DNA from: Hydrocarboniphaga sp965279055
Lineage (GTDB): Bacteria > Pseudomonadota > Gammaproteobacteria > Nevskiales > Nevskiaceae
Length of the DNA: 64,000 bases
NCBI RefSeq assembly: GCF_965279055.1
Contig: NZ_OZ257125.1
Location: forward strand, 1,240,001 to 1,304,000
Reading direction: 5' to 3'
In this document: piece by piece, positions 26,453-35,245 of the stretch
How the letters are laid out: the number at the start of each line of letters is the position of its first letter
Position numbering within the stretch: the first letter of the stretch is position 1
Notes under the pieces: model-generated
Told to the model about the DNA's origin: nothing
The model's input: only the letters and a program-made list of their open reading frames with translations
Database searches by the model: none
Made by a program: the position numbers and the translations under genes

Positions 26453-26878
26453 ATGTCGTTCCGCGAAAAAGCCGCCTGGATGTGTCTGCTCGACACGGTG
26501 TTCGTCTGGGGCGCGTACTTCGTCTACGTTTTTCACCTGGTCGCCGACGGCCGCTACGAGACCACGGGTACCTTGCCGGTGTTCATCGGCGCGGTCGCCT
26601 TGAGCGTGCTGGTGAATGGCTTCTACGCGATGCTGACGGCGGCCAAGGCGCGGCGCGAGCCCAAGGACGAGCGCGATGTCGCGATCGAATCACGCTCGTT
26701 CCGCTACGCCTACCACCTGCTGCTGATCTCGCTGGCCGTGGTGATCTTCACGCCGATGTTCTGGTGGCCGGCGTCGCTGGCGCTGGCATTGAAAACCGAG
26801 TTGCTGCTGCTGTGTTTCTGCGCCGCCGAAGCCGCCAAGTTCGCGACGCGCGTCGTCGGCTACCGGCTCGGCAGCTGA
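26453..26878 (+). CDS. Four-helix membrane protein paired with HTH regulator
   Basis: 141 residues with about four membrane segments: LLDTVFVWGAYFVYVFHLVA, LPVFIGAVALSVLVNGFYAM, YHLLLISLAVVIFTPMFWW, and ALALKTELLLLCFCAAEAAK. Between helices two and three is a charged loop (RREPKDERDVAIESRS), a pattern I associate with small membrane proteins encoded with YgzD-like regulators. Start at 26453 (MSFREKAAW) rather than 26438. The HTH gene follows after four bases. Function unknown. Confidence 0.65.
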   Translation: MSFREKAAWMCLLDTVFVWGAYFVYVFHLVADGRYETTGTLPVFIGAVALSVLVNGFYAMLTAAKARREPKDERDVAIESRSFRYAYHLLLISLAVVIFTPMFWWPASLALALKTELLLLCFCAAEAAKFATRVVGYRLGS

Positions 26879-26882
26879 GCTG

Positions 26883-27107
26883 ATGGCCGCGCCCAAAGCC
26901 CCGACCATCCGCAACCAGATCCGTCGCCTGCGCTTCGAGAACGGCGAACTCACCCAGCAGCAACTCGCCGACCAGGTCGGCGTCACGCGCCAGACCATCA
27001 TCGCGCTGGAGGGCGACAAGTACGCGCCGTCGCTGGAGCTGGCGTTTCGTATCGCGGCGGCGTTCGGCCAGCCGCTGGAGCAGGTCTTCCAGTACCGCAA
27101 GCCCTGA
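26883..27107 (+). CDS. XRE-family HTH regulator (YgzD-like)
   Basis: 74 residues, nearly all one Cro/C1-type helix-turn-helix: IRNQIRRLRFENGELTQQQL, ADQVGVTRQTIIALEGDKYA, PSLELAFRIAAAFGQPLEQV. Small stand-alone HTH proteins of this length typically repress their own operon with a membrane partner. The AATGTA-N5-TACATT palindrome on the promoter is a good candidate site. Confidence 0.85.
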   Translation: MAAPKAPTIRNQIRRLRFENGELTQQQLADQVGVTRQTIIALEGDKYAPSLELAFRIAAAFGQPLEQVFQYRKP

Positions 27108-27116
27108 CCCGCGGCT

Positions 27117-27235
27117 GCGTCCCTCGATACGCCGCAAGCGGCTACTCGGGAGGAACGGGCTTTTTGTCGCGATTTCGTTGTCCACGACCCTCCGTTCGTC
27201 CCGAGTAGCGGGCTTGCCCGCGTATCGAGGGAGCG
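27117..27235. repeat. Palindromic repeat, family B
   Basis: GTCCCTCGATACGCCGCAAG...CTACTCGGGAGGAACGGG and the inverted CCGTTCGTCCCGAGTAGCGG...CGCGTATCGAGGGA. It separates the HTH gene from the spermidine-synthase-like gene. Confidence 0.75.
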
Positions 27236-27297
27236 GACCGCCCTTGCACCAAGCCAACCTGAAGATGCCGCGCTGCTATGCTTCGCGCCGAAATCGC

Positions 27298-28251
27298 ATG
27301 ATCCCCGCCGTGGTCAAAAAACTCATCGCCAACAGGAAGCCGGCTGCCGCCGAAGCCGAGGCTACCGCGCCGGTGCCGCGCGCGCGGCGCAAATCCGCCG
27401 GCAGACACAAGGACTGGTTCGAGATTCCCGGCGAGTACTTCGGCGAGAACGGCGTGATCCGTGTGCTCGAATCCTCCGACGTGGATCTGGGTTCATTGCT
27501 CGAAAGCTTTCGCGAAAAAACCTATACCAAGCCCTTCGTCGTCGACGACGGCGAAACCCGGCGGCTGCATTTCGACCTGCGCTACGTGCAGAGCGCGATG
27601 ACGATCAAGCAGCCCGACGAGCTGCTGTTCGCGTACACGCAGAGCATGATGGCCTTCCTGCTGTTCGCGCCGAGCCCGCGGCATGTCGTCGTCGTCGGCC
27701 TCGGCGGCGGCTCGCTGACGCGCTATTGCTACAAGCAACTGCCGCGTGCGCGCATCACCACCATCGAGATCGACGAGCACGTGATCGCGCTGTGCGAGAT
27801 GTTCGAGCTGCCGCCGCCGGACCGTCGCAACCTGCTGTTGCGTGCCGACGCGGTCGAGTATTTCGCCACCACCGACGAGTTCGCCGACGTGGTGCTGATC
27901 GACGCCTGCGACGCCAAGGGCGTTGCGCCGGCGTTCTGCAAGCCGGCGTTCTACCGCCAGCTGCGCGAGCGCCTGAGCCCGCGCGGCGTCGCCGTTATCA
28001 ACCTGATCGGCATCGAGGATCGCGTGGAGCTGATGCAGCGCATGGTGTCGCGCGCCTTCGACGGCCATTGCCTGAGCCTGAAAGTCAAAGGCGGCAACCA
28101 GCTGCTGTTCGCGTTCAACGAGCCCGACTTCGACCCGGACTGGGACGGCATCAAACGCCGCGCCGAGATCCTGGAATCACGCACGCAGATCGAGTTCGTG
28201 TCACTCGCCCGCAGGCTCAAGCGCAGCTGGAAGCGCGACGGCGTCGGCTGA
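27298..28251 (+). CDS. Spermidine-synthase-like methyltransferase-fold protein
   Basis: 317 residues. The Rossmann core has HVVVVGLGGGSLTRYCYKQL, the acidic ARITTIEIDEHVIALCEMFE and DAVEYFATTDEFADVVLIDA, the arrangement of SpeE-type aminopropyltransferases. The N-terminal 50 residues are basic. It is a common stand-alone spermine/spermidine synthase family member with no speD nearby; substrate unknown. Start at 27298, with 27265 possible. Confidence 0.72.
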   Translation: MIPAVVKKLIANRKPAAAEAEATAPVPRARRKSAGRHKDWFEIPGEYFGENGVIRVLESSDVDLGSLLESFREKTYTKPFVVDDGETRRLHFDLRYVQSAMTIKQPDELLFAYTQSMMAFLLFAPSPRHVVVVGLGGGSLTRYCYKQLPRARITTIEIDEHVIALCEMFELPPPDRRNLLLRADAVEYFATTDEFADVVLIDACDAKGVAPAFCKPAFYRQLRERLSPRGVAVINLIGIEDRVELMQRMVSRAFDGHCLSLKVKGGNQLLFAFNEPDFDPDWDGIKRRAEILESRTQIEFVSLARRLKRSWKRDGVG

Positions 28252-28355
28252 GCCCCCGCTGCGTTCCTTGGCGCCGCGCTCTCGATGGATGCCGGGCCGG
28301 AAGTGCTTGCCGGGGCGCAGTGCTCCCTGATCTTGGCTGACCCGACCGTCGGCGT

Positions 28356-28808
28356 TCACTCCATCGGCCCGTTCAACGACCAGCGGGGAATGCGCAGCTT
28401 GTCCGGCACATCGTCGGCGGATCGCGGATAGCCAGCCATGCTCGCCGTCGTGGCCCACGCAAAGTAGTCGTGCAGTGCGCGTCGCAGCGCGAGGTCTTCA
28501 ATTGCGACATCGCTCATCGCGCTGTCGAAGCAACGGATAGCGCGTCGATCCATCTCCTCGTGTGGCCCGTGACCGCTGTGCATTCGAACGACGGATGACT
28601 CGGAGCCATACTGCTGGCTGTAGGTAGAAGGGCCGCCCCAGGCCTCGGCCCAATAGGCGGCCAGCCGCTCGGTGTGCTGCGGATGAAATCCGTGGCTGAA
28701 GGCATGCGCCACGATCTCGTCGGCCAGCACGCGCTCGTGCCATGCGTGAGCCAGCTTCAACACCGCAGCGGCGCCGCCGAGCAGCTCGTATAGGCTTTGT
28801 TCCGGCAT
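28356..28808 (-). CDS. Group II truncated hemoglobin-like protein
   Basis: 150 residues. It begins MPEQSLYELLGGAAAVLKLA, then DEIVAHAFSHGFHPQHTERL, AYWAEAWGGPSTYS and VVRMHSGHGPHEEMDRRAIR, ending with the conserved LHDYFAWATTASMAGYPRSA. This matches a globin subgroup often annotated as a group II truncated hemoglobin or oxidoreductase. ATG 28808 with GGAAG upstream is preferred over the longer frame. It probably binds heme and O2/NO in the cytoplasm. Confidence 0.75.
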   Translation of the reverse strand: MPEQSLYELLGGAAAVLKLAHAWHERVLADEIVAHAFSHGFHPQHTERLAAYWAEAWGGPSTYSQQYGSESSVVRMHSGHGPHEEMDRRAIRCFDSAMSDVAIEDLALRRALHDYFAWATTASMAGYPRSADDVPDKLRIPRWSLNGPME

Positions 28809-28904
28809 CTGGACTTCCTCGGCGCAGTTCATCCTCGTTGCTTGAGTCGTACGGCCCAACGGTCCAAAGGCGCGAGTCTTCGCACACCCCTCTGTATGGA
28901 AACC

Positions 28905-29270
28905 TCAGGCGTCGGTGTTTTCATAGAACGTCACCAGGTTTCCATCGGGGTCGAGGATCGCGAACTCCTTGGTTCCCCATGGCTTGCTCGTCAACGGCGC
29001 ATTCGCATGCACGATGCCGTGGCTCGCGCATTGGGTATGTAGGGCTTCGATTGCCTGGACTTCAATCCTGCAGCTCGTTGCCTCTGCAATGCGCCGCTGC
29101 GTGCAGGCCCAGAAGTGAATTTCTACGGGCCCGTTGGAGACGATGCCGTACTCACCCTGGGCGACATGTACTTTGCCGAAACCCAGCTTCGAGGCGAAGA
29201 ACTCCGCACTTCGTTCGATGTCGAGCGAGGCCAGAACCGGCGTTGCGGAGATGAACCGGGTGGTGCTCAT
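28905..29270 (-). CDS. VOC-family (glyoxalase/bleomycin-resistance) protein
   Basis: 121 residues with the two beta-alpha-beta-beta-beta modules of the VOC fold: ISATPVLASLDIERSAEFFA, SKLGFGKVHVAQGEYGIVSN, PVEIHFWACTQRR, and a second half ending KEFAILDPDGNLVTFYENTD. Residue pattern is nearest to the bleomycin-resistance-like binding proteins. It could sequester a hydrophobic drug or be a small metalloenzyme; substrate unknown. Confidence 0.75.
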   Translation of the reverse strand: MSTTRFISATPVLASLDIERSAEFFASKLGFGKVHVAQGEYGIVSNGPVEIHFWACTQRRIAEATSCRIEVQAIEALHTQCASHGIVHANAPLTSKPWGTKEFAILDPDGNLVTFYENTDA

Positions 29271-29324
29271 GTCGACACTGCTGTGTGGTTCACGATCGGT
29301 GACGGTGTGCGGACCAGCGTCAGC

Positions 29325-29972
29325 TCAGCCGGCCGGGCTTTTGAGCGCGATGGCGGTGAATATTTCCATCAGATCACGCGCTTTCACAAATTGACGGTGG
29401 GTCTGGAACTGAACCGTCGACAGGCCGTTGATCTGCGCCACGAGGTGCGCCGCCACGGTGGTGGCGGGGCCGCGCAGCTGCTGGCCTTCTTCCAGCACCG
29501 AGTCGCGCACGAATCCGGCAAACCGCTCCACCACTTCATTTGAGACCTGCAACAGCTTCTCCTCGATATCCGGCCGGCTCAAGGCAATGGTCTGGACCAC
29601 GAAGAACAGACCCTCGGCGTAGCGAGGCTTGTCCGGAGCCTGGCCCTCGGCCGTGAGCCGGGCCAGCGTCTCCAGGTTACGGCGCAACGGCGCACCGGAC
29701 GTCATGCGGGCCCCGATCTGCTGCAGCAGATCGGCGATGACTTTCTTCCACAGTTCGAAGAACAGGTTCTGCTTGTCGCCGAACAGCCAGTACACCGGCA
29801 TGCGTGAGACCCCGGCGTATTCCGCTACCTCGTCCAAGGTCAGAGACTCGTAGCCCTTCTTGCAGAAGGTGACCCAGGCGCCTTCCAGGATCGCCTCGGT
29901 CTTGAGCTCGCGCTGCGCCTCGCGCGACAGGCGCGGCGAGCGGGGTTTTGCAGATTTTGCGCCGGCCTTCAT
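29325..29972 (-). CDS. TetR-family transcriptional regulator
   Basis: 215 residues. The N-terminal HTH (about 20-70) reads KTEAILEGAWVTFCKKGYES, LTLDEVAEYAGVSRMPVYWL, FGDKQNLFFELW. The C-terminal ligand domain is about 80-215. Divergent from the esterase-receptor operon at 30084; the perfect palindrome in between (30025-30049) is the likely operator. Repression relieved by a ligand taken up by the neighbouring receptor is inference. Confidence 0.9.
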   Translation of the reverse strand: MKAGAKSAKPRSPRLSREAQRELKTEAILEGAWVTFCKKGYESLTLDEVAEYAGVSRMPVYWLFGDKQNLFFELWKKVIADLLQQIGARMTSGAPLRRNLETLARLTAEGQAPDKPRYAEGLFFVVQTIALSRPDIEEKLLQVSNEVVERFAGFVRDSVLEEGQQLRGPATTVAAHLVAQINGLSTVQFQTHRQFVKARDLMEIFTAIALKSPAG

Positions 29973-30024
29973 CGTGAGGTTCCTTCCTACTATTGCCCGG
30001 GTTCGCCGTCAGTGTACAGTGACC

Positions 30025-30049
30025 ACATATATACATCACGTATATATGT
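30025..30049. promoter_or_regulatory. Perfect 10-bp inverted repeat, likely TetR operator
   Basis: Half-site ACATATATAC (30025-30034), five-base spacer, exact complement at 30040-30049. It stands between the divergent TetR gene (ATG 29972) and the esterase gene (ATG 30084), in AT-rich sequence that can also hold both promoters. Confidence 0.8.
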
Positions 30050-30083
30050 ACGGTATAACTATAAAACACCGAGCCGAGACCCC

Positions 30084-31760
30084 ATGCACGCCGCCGCCGC
30101 CCGAACGCTGCAGTCCCCCGAAGCCTCTGCGCTTGCACGACCGACGCTGCCGGCGGGCGTGGTCTACGCTGATGAAGCGGTGTTGCGTCTCGACCGCACC
30201 GAGGCGGTGATGGTCGCGGGCCGGCGCTGCCTGGTGGCCATGCCCGCCGCCTATGCACGCAAACCGCGCCGGAGCTTCCCCCTGGTCCTGACGCTGGACG
30301 CCGACGGCGCCATCGGCTCGGCCATCGAGATCGCCCGCCTGATGACCGACACCGGCGAGGTGCGCGACAGCCTGGTGGTGGGCCTGCGCGTCGAACAGGC
30401 CGACCGCCTGGACGTGCCCGCGTTCGCGCGCTTCCTGGCCGACACCCTGCTGCCCGCGCTGCGCCAGCGCTACCGCGTGGCAGATGGCGCGGTCGCTCTC
30501 AGCGACACCGCGCTGGAGGGCCGCGCCGCCTTGCTGCTGCTGATGCAGTCACCGCCGGGCATCGACCACTACATCGTCGGCAATCCGGATGGCGTCTTTG
30601 CCCGAACCCTGCTGGACACCACGCCCGCGCAGGCCCGCAGCACGGCAAAACGCAGCCTGTCTCTGTCCGGCGCCGGCGCCGCACCGCTCGACCTGGCCGA
30701 GCGCATTGGCCGGGCGTTCGGGAGCTCGCTACGGGTGAACGTCCAGGGTTTCGACAGCGTGTCCGCCGCTGGCGCCGTTGTGCCGGCGCTCGCTTTTGGC
30801 CTGTTCAAGGCGCTGCCCACCGGCAAGGAATACGCCCAGGGCATCACCGTGCTGGGCCAGCCCTTGCTGGTGCGCACGCTGGAGTTGCTGGTCCCGTTGC
30901 TTCGGCGCTTCGCCCCGGCGCCGGCGCCGCGCGTGGACACTCGCTACCTGTGGCGAGCCGAACGCATGGAGCGCGACTTCGAGGTGTTCATCTCGCTGCC
31001 GCCGGAACTGGTCACCGATGGTTCGCGCCGCTACCCGCTGCTGGTGGCACTGGACGCCAATATCGAGTTCGCCACCGTCGCCGAGACCGCCGCGCGCCTG
31101 GCGCGGGCAGGGCAGGTGCAGGATCTGATCGTGGTCGGCATCGGCACGCCGCGCGCCGAGGGCCATGTCGCATTCGGCTACCGGCGCTTCGAGGAACTCT
31201 CGCCACCGCTCGGCACCTACCGCTTGCAGGATTCGCTAGGCCGCGTCTTCCGTGCGCTGTACGCGATGCGCGGGCGCGAGGCAGCCGAGCGCCTCGGCAG
31301 GGCGCCGGCATTCTTCGACTTCATCACCCAGGATCTGCTGCCCGCGCTCGCTCTCAAGCTGCCGGTGGACCCGGAGCGCCTGGGCCTGCTCGGCCACTCG
31401 GCCGCGGGCACCTTCACCGGCTACGCGCTGCGCCAGCCGCACTCGCCGTTTCGCCGCTATGCCTCGATCAGCCCGGGCGTTGCCATCAGCGGCGACTGGC
31501 TGCTGCAGCAGGACTGGCGCGATCCGCAGATCCCGCCCTCGCAACTCGTGGCGGTGCTGGGCGAGGCGGAGAAAACCAACGCCTTCAACCTCTGTGCCGG
31601 TATCCCGAACACCGAGGCATTCGCCGCGCGCGTGGCGCTGAACCCGGCGATCAAGGTCAGCACGGCCTGCTTCGCCGACGAGACGCACTCGAGCGTGTTC
31701 CCGCTCGCCTGCGCCAATGCCCTGCTCACGCTCTACCCGCGCGACGAGCGCGCTGGATGA
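30084..31760 (+). CDS. Double-domain esterase (esterase D / IroE type)
   Basis: 558 residues made of two alpha/beta-hydrolase halves of the putative esterase family. The C-terminal half (about 295-555) looks active: nucleophile elbow GHSAAG with Ser439, and the His motif DETHSSVFP near the end. The N-terminal half keeps the fold pattern (LVLTLDADG, DSLVVGLRVE) but has lost the Ser elbow (VALSDTALEG) and is probably structural. No signal peptide is evident. Cotranscribed with a TonB-dependent receptor, which resembles the logic of siderophore esterases (Fes/IroE), though the substrate could equally be another imported ester. ATG 30084 lies past the operator. Confidence 0.7.
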   Translation: MHAAAARTLQSPEASALARPTLPAGVVYADEAVLRLDRTEAVMVAGRRCLVAMPAAYARKPRRSFPLVLTLDADGAIGSAIEIARLMTDTGEVRDSLVVGLRVEQADRLDVPAFARFLADTLLPALRQRYRVADGAVALSDTALEGRAALLLLMQSPPGIDHYIVGNPDGVFARTLLDTTPAQARSTAKRSLSLSGAGAAPLDLAERIGRAFGSSLRVNVQGFDSVSAAGAVVPALAFGLFKALPTGKEYAQGITVLGQPLLVRTLELLVPLLRRFAPAPAPRVDTRYLWRAERMERDFEVFISLPPELVTDGSRRYPLLVALDANIEFATVAETAARLARAGQVQDLIVVGIGTPRAEGHVAFGYRRFEELSPPLGTYRLQDSLGRVFRALYAMRGREAAERLGRAPAFFDFITQDLLPALALKLPVDPERLGLLGHSAAGTFTGYALRQPHSPFRRYASISPGVAISGDWLLQQDWRDPQIPPSQLVAVLGEAEKTNAFNLCAGIPNTEAFAARVALNPAIKVSTACFADETHSSVFPLACANALLTLYPRDERAG

Positions 31761-31833
31761 CCGCTGTCCGCTGACACAACCGAGAGGTGACCGGCAGTGC
31801 CAGGTCACCCGTATTCGCAAGGAGAATTCAACG

Positions 31834-34038
31834 ATGAAACAAGTTCTGCTGATTTCCGCTCTGCTGGCCGGCGCGCTGCTGCCTGCCGCCCGCGCCGAGG
31901 ACGCTGCGCCCGCATCACCCCAATCGCCCGAGGCGGTCGCGAGCTACGACACCATCCCGCTGCCGCCGCGCGAGCCCGAGGCAGTGCCTGCCCAAGAGAC
32001 GCCCGACGAGCCCTTGCAGGAGGTGGTCGTGACCGCGCGCAAGCGCGAGGAGCGCCTGCAGGACGTGCCGGTGTCGGTGAGCGCCATCAGCGGCCAGACG
32101 CTGGAAGAAAAGCAGATCACGCAGGCCAAGGACATCGCCGCGATCGTGCCCAGCCTCAACATCACCTCGGACTCGGTGTCGCGCTCCTTCATCGACATCC
32201 GCGGCGTCGGCACCACGCTGATCGACTCGGTCCAGCCGGGTGTGGGCATCTTCATCGACGGCGTCTACGTGCCGAACACCTCGTACCTCAACAGCCCGCT
32301 GGTGGACGTGGAGCGCATCGAGGTGCTGCGGGGTCCGCAGGGCACGCTGTTCGGGCAGAACACGCTGGGCGGCGCGATCAACATCCTGACCAAGCAGCCG
32401 ACCGATGAATTCGCCGGCAAGCTCAGCGCCGCCGGCGCCGACGGCGATCACTACCAGAACTACGCCCTGAGTGTGAGCGGCCCGCTGGTCGAAGGCGTGC
32501 TGCGCGGCCGCCTGGGAGCGGCGTATCAAAAGCAGGATGGATTCCTGGTCAACACCCTGGCCGGCGGCTACGCCAACCCGCTCAAGCAGGAGACGGTGAA
32601 CGGCTCGCTCGGCTACGAGCCCGCCGAGATCGCGCGCTTCACCCTCAACGCCTACTTCAACCGCGTGTCTGGCGGCAACGTGCCGTATTCGATCGTCGAC
32701 GGCCCGCGCGACTACACGCGTGAGGTGAGGACCAACGAGCGGAGCCTGGCCACCCTGGAATACGCCGGCGCCAGCCTCAAGAGCGAGGTCGACGTTAAGC
32801 CCATCAACACCACCATGACCCTGATCACCGCCTACGACACGCGCGACGGCGAGCAGTCCGGCGATGGCGACTTCGGCCCGGTGGACCTGTTCCGCACCGC
32901 GTCACTCGACACCACGTTCCGCACCCGAACCGCGGAAGTGCGCTTCGACACCGCCTGGAGCGATACCTGGTCATCGCTGTTCGGCGTGTTCGCCAACCGC
33001 AACGTCTACCAGGGCGTCGGCGTCAGCAACGTCTCGCTGATTCCGGGCGTGCCGGTGCCGGTGGCGGCCGACGCGCGCAACCAGACCGAGGTGTTCGCCG
33101 TCTACGGCACCGCGTTCTGGAACCTCAGCGAGACCATCGAGGCCACCGCCGGCATGCGCTACGACTACCAGAAGGTCGTCGCGACCGGCGACATCGAGGG
33201 CCAGATCAAGGCCACGGAGTGGGAGCCGAGAGTCACGCTGAGCAAGAAGTGGACGGGCGAGGTGATGACCTACGCCTCGATCTCGCGCGGATTCCGCGGC
33301 GGCGGCGCCAATCCGCCGGGCGCGCCCAACCCCACCTACGTCGGTGACTCGGTGTGGACTTACGAGATCGGCACCAAGCTGGCGCTGTTCGATCAGCGCC
33401 TGGTGCTCGACGCTGCCGCGTTCTACAACGACTACGACAATTACATCGGCCAGAACGCGCTCGCCCCGGGGCCCGGCGGGGTCGGCGTGATCGCCATCAA
33501 CCTCAACACCGGCAAGGTGAGCAGCCCGGGCGTCGAAGCCGCCATGAATGCGCGCCTGACCAAGCGGTGGTCGGCGACGCTGGGCGGGTCGTACATCCAC
33601 GCGCGCGTCACCGATGGCTCGGGCTACGAGGAGGTGGTCGGCAAGCCGCTGCCGTCCAACCGCATCCTGTTCCTGCCCGACTGGAGCGGCTACACCAGCA
33701 CCAGCTACTGGTGGGAGCTGTTCGGCAACCGCCTGGTTGCGGACATCGGCCTGACCTACAAGGGCAAGCGCAACGGCAGCACCACCGATCCGGATTCGAT
33801 CCCGCGGCTGCAGGCCTATCAGCTGCTCAATGCCTCGCTGACGTATCGCGCGGCGAACTGGGAGTTCGCGATCTACGGCAGCAACCTGACCGACGAGGAC
33901 TACTTCCAGACCTACATCGACAAGTCCCTGCTCCAAGACGCGCTGGGCCCCATCGCCCTGATCCCGGGCGTGGCCAACAACCTCGGCATCGTCGGCGACG
34001 GCCGCCGCGTCGGTGCGCGGCTCGGCTTCTACTTCTGA
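31834..34038 (+). CDS. TonB-dependent outer-membrane receptor
   Basis: 734 residues. Signal peptide to about 21 (LLAGALLPAARAE), TonB box region EPLQEVVVTARKREERLQDV, plug with SFIDIRGVGT, VGIFIDGVYVPNT, IEVLRGPQGTLFGQNTLGGA, then a barrel with terminal VGARLGFYF ending in Phe. The VVVTARKREE-type plug is common in receptors of sphingomonads and marine gammaproteobacteria that import organic substrates. GGAG lies upstream of ATG 31834. Second gene of the TetR-controlled operon; the 3' end overlaps a convergent gene by ten bases. Confidence 0.9.
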   Translation: MKQVLLISALLAGALLPAARAEDAAPASPQSPEAVASYDTIPLPPREPEAVPAQETPDEPLQEVVVTARKREERLQDVPVSVSAISGQTLEEKQITQAKDIAAIVPSLNITSDSVSRSFIDIRGVGTTLIDSVQPGVGIFIDGVYVPNTSYLNSPLVDVERIEVLRGPQGTLFGQNTLGGAINILTKQPTDEFAGKLSAAGADGDHYQNYALSVSGPLVEGVLRGRLGAAYQKQDGFLVNTLAGGYANPLKQETVNGSLGYEPAEIARFTLNAYFNRVSGGNVPYSIVDGPRDYTREVRTNERSLATLEYAGASLKSEVDVKPINTTMTLITAYDTRDGEQSGDGDFGPVDLFRTASLDTTFRTRTAEVRFDTAWSDTWSSLFGVFANRNVYQGVGVSNVSLIPGVPVPVAADARNQTEVFAVYGTAFWNLSETIEATAGMRYDYQKVVATGDIEGQIKATEWEPRVTLSKKWTGEVMTYASISRGFRGGGANPPGAPNPTYVGDSVWTYEIGTKLALFDQRLVLDAAAFYNDYDNYIGQNALAPGPGGVGVIAINLNTGKVSSPGVEAAMNARLTKRWSATLGGSYIHARVTDGSGYEEVVGKPLPSNRILFLPDWSGYTSTSYWWELFGNRLVADIGLTYKGKRNGSTTDPDSIPRLQAYQLLNASLTYRAANWEFAIYGSNLTDEDYFQTYIDKSLLQDALGPIALIPGVANNLGIVGDGRRVGARLGFYF

Positions 34039-34448
34039 TCCGCAGGCCGGGATGTCGCCAGAACCTTCGATCGTGTGAGCCGCCAGGCAAGGTAGCCTGC
34101 GGCGACCCCATCGTAAGAAAGACAGAAGGCCGGCCACCAGCCGGGCACACCCGGATTCGAGATGAAGGCGCCATGCGCGAAATCGAAAATCCCGTGCAGG
34201 AACAACGCCGCAACCACGAGCCACAGCGAGCCTTTGAAACCAGCCACGGACAAGCCAAGGAATACCGCCATAACGGCGGACTCAAGCAACAGCGAGTGGA
34301 TGGAGCCTCCGACGACGGCGAACAACGCGTAATAGGAGGCGATGACGACCATCACCGTCGGGTAAAAGGCCCGGTCCTTGTCGAAGCCAACCAAGGTGGC
34401 GAACAGCCCGACGACCAGGGCGATGACGGCTCCGACTGCATATTCCAA
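34029..34448 (-). CDS. Unrecognised integral membrane protein
   Basis: About 139 residues if started at TTG 34448, which has GAGG upstream; the frame is open to 34601, but that extension (MRCSCMDHLGNGD...) looks unlike a membrane-protein N-terminus. Four to five helices: VGAVIALVVGLFATLVGF, TVMVVIASYYALFAVVGGS, LLESAVMAVFLGLSVAGF, LWLVVAALFLHGIFDFAH, and a final WWPAFCLSYDGVAAGYLAW. It overlaps the receptor 3' end by ten bases. No family identified. Confidence 0.55.
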   Translation of the reverse strand: MEYAVGAVIALVVGLFATLVGFDKDRAFYPTVMVVIASYYALFAVVGGSIHSLLLESAVMAVFLGLSVAGFKGSLWLVVAALFLHGIFDFAHGAFISNPGVPGWWPAFCLSYDGVAAGYLAWRLTRSKVLATSRPADQK

Positions 34449-34672
34449 AAGCTTGGCCTCTGAATTTTGTCGTTGACGGGGGGGCGGTGCCCTGCGAGGG
34501 CTACCGATTAGCTCACCGGTGGCGAAGTAGGCAGGCTGCAAAAAAAAGCTGACGGCACGGCTGTCTCCGTTTCCCAGATGGTCCATGCAAGAGCAACGCA
34601 CCCGATCAAGGCAGCTGTCGTGCAGCTGAGTTTTCCTCTGAACGCAGGCGTTCGCATCGCTTCCAGCTCTGG

Positions 34673-34842
34673 CCGGCTTTTAGAAAAACGTTCGAGCGCC
34701 CGCCCGAACTGACAGAAAAGCCGAAGCCCATACGCTTACATCAATTCTGGCGCGCTCGACTTCAACGAGCCGATCGGAACTCGCGCAGGCCTGGTTTCTC
34801 GCCTGATTTTCAGTGCCCGATTTCATTTTTTTGTACAGCCTC
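34673..34842. mobile_element. MITE-like element, copy A
   Basis: About 170 bp, strongly similar along its length to copy B (35509-35683): shared blocks AAAAACGTTCGAG, GCCCGAACTG, CTCGACTTCAACGAGCCGAT, GAACTCGCGC and TTTTCAGTGCCCGATTTCAT. The right end TTTGTACAGCCTC abuts AAC of the first attC. The last ~28 bp resemble the right end of the IS in this array. The left end is degenerate (CCGGCTTTTAG) with no AAC beside it, so this is the decayed left border of the array. No coding capacity. Confidence 0.7.
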
Positions 34843-34915
34843 AACGCCAAGCTTCAGCCGCGGATTTGCCGCAGCAGGCGGAGGCAGATACGTCGGGCTC
34901 AGCGCCTGGTTAGGC
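34843..34915 (-). other. attC-like site 1 (brnTA cassette)
   Basis: Imperfect palindrome between AACGCC at the MITE border and the core GTTAGGC (34909-34915). Inner arms CGGATTTGCC and GGCAGATACG pair partly. Marks the 3' end of the first visible cassette; one outer core is interrupted by MITE copy A. Confidence 0.6.
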
Positions 34916-34936
34916 CTGCGCTGGCCATTACAAGAG

Positions 34937-34965
34937 TTGTCTGCCAGAATAAACGCATATACGAT
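34937..34965 (+). promoter_or_regulatory. Possible promoter of brnTA
   Basis: TTGTCT, 17 bases, TACGAT, directly before the brnT ATG at 34973. This would let the toxin-antitoxin pair be expressed against the direction of the cassette array, as is common for such cassettes. The predicted transcript would have almost no leader. Confidence 0.4.
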
Positions 34966-34972
34966 AAATGGC

Positions 34973-35245
34973 ATGGCTTACGATCCCGCCAAGCGGAAGA
35001 AGAACCAGCGCAAGCACGAAATTGACTTGGCTGAGTGTGAACCCGTTTTCGACGAGCCGATGCTCACCCGTGAAGACACTCGCGAAGAGTACGGCGAGCA
35101 ACGCCTGGTGAGCTTGGGCTGGTTGAGGGGGCGGGTTGTACTGCTGGTATGGACCGACCGAGATGACGGGCCCCGAATGATTTCATGCAGAGAGGCAGAA
35201 CCCCATGAGCAAAAAGCGTACTTTCGAGCGTACCCCCCAGGCTGA
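34973..35245 (+). CDS. brnT: BrnT-family toxin
   Basis: 90 residues, normal for BrnT, a RelE-fold ribonuclease toxin. Features: MAYDPAKRKKNQRKHEIDLA, ECEPVFDEPMLTREDTREEY, then LVSLGWLRGRVVLLVWTDRD, GPRMISCREAEPHEQKAYF. The ISxREA-xxxE-xxxY pattern is the BrnT C-terminal signature. Overlaps brnA by 41 bases, typical toxin-first order. Gene strand is opposite to the other cassettes. Confidence 0.88.
   Translation: MAYDPAKRKKNQRKHEIDLAECEPVFDEPMLTREDTREEYGEQRLVSLGWLRGRVVLLVWTDRDDGPRMISCREAEPHEQKAYFRAYPPG

Noticed and set aside
30499..30684. Short minus-strand frames across the esterase gene
   Set aside because: No ribosome sites or recognisable protein features; antisense shadows of a GC-rich gene.
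34029..34601. Full 190-codon form of the membrane protein at 34029
   Set aside because: The first ~50 residues are low-complexity and Arg/Pro-rich; TTG 34448 with GAGG gives a clean membrane protein.
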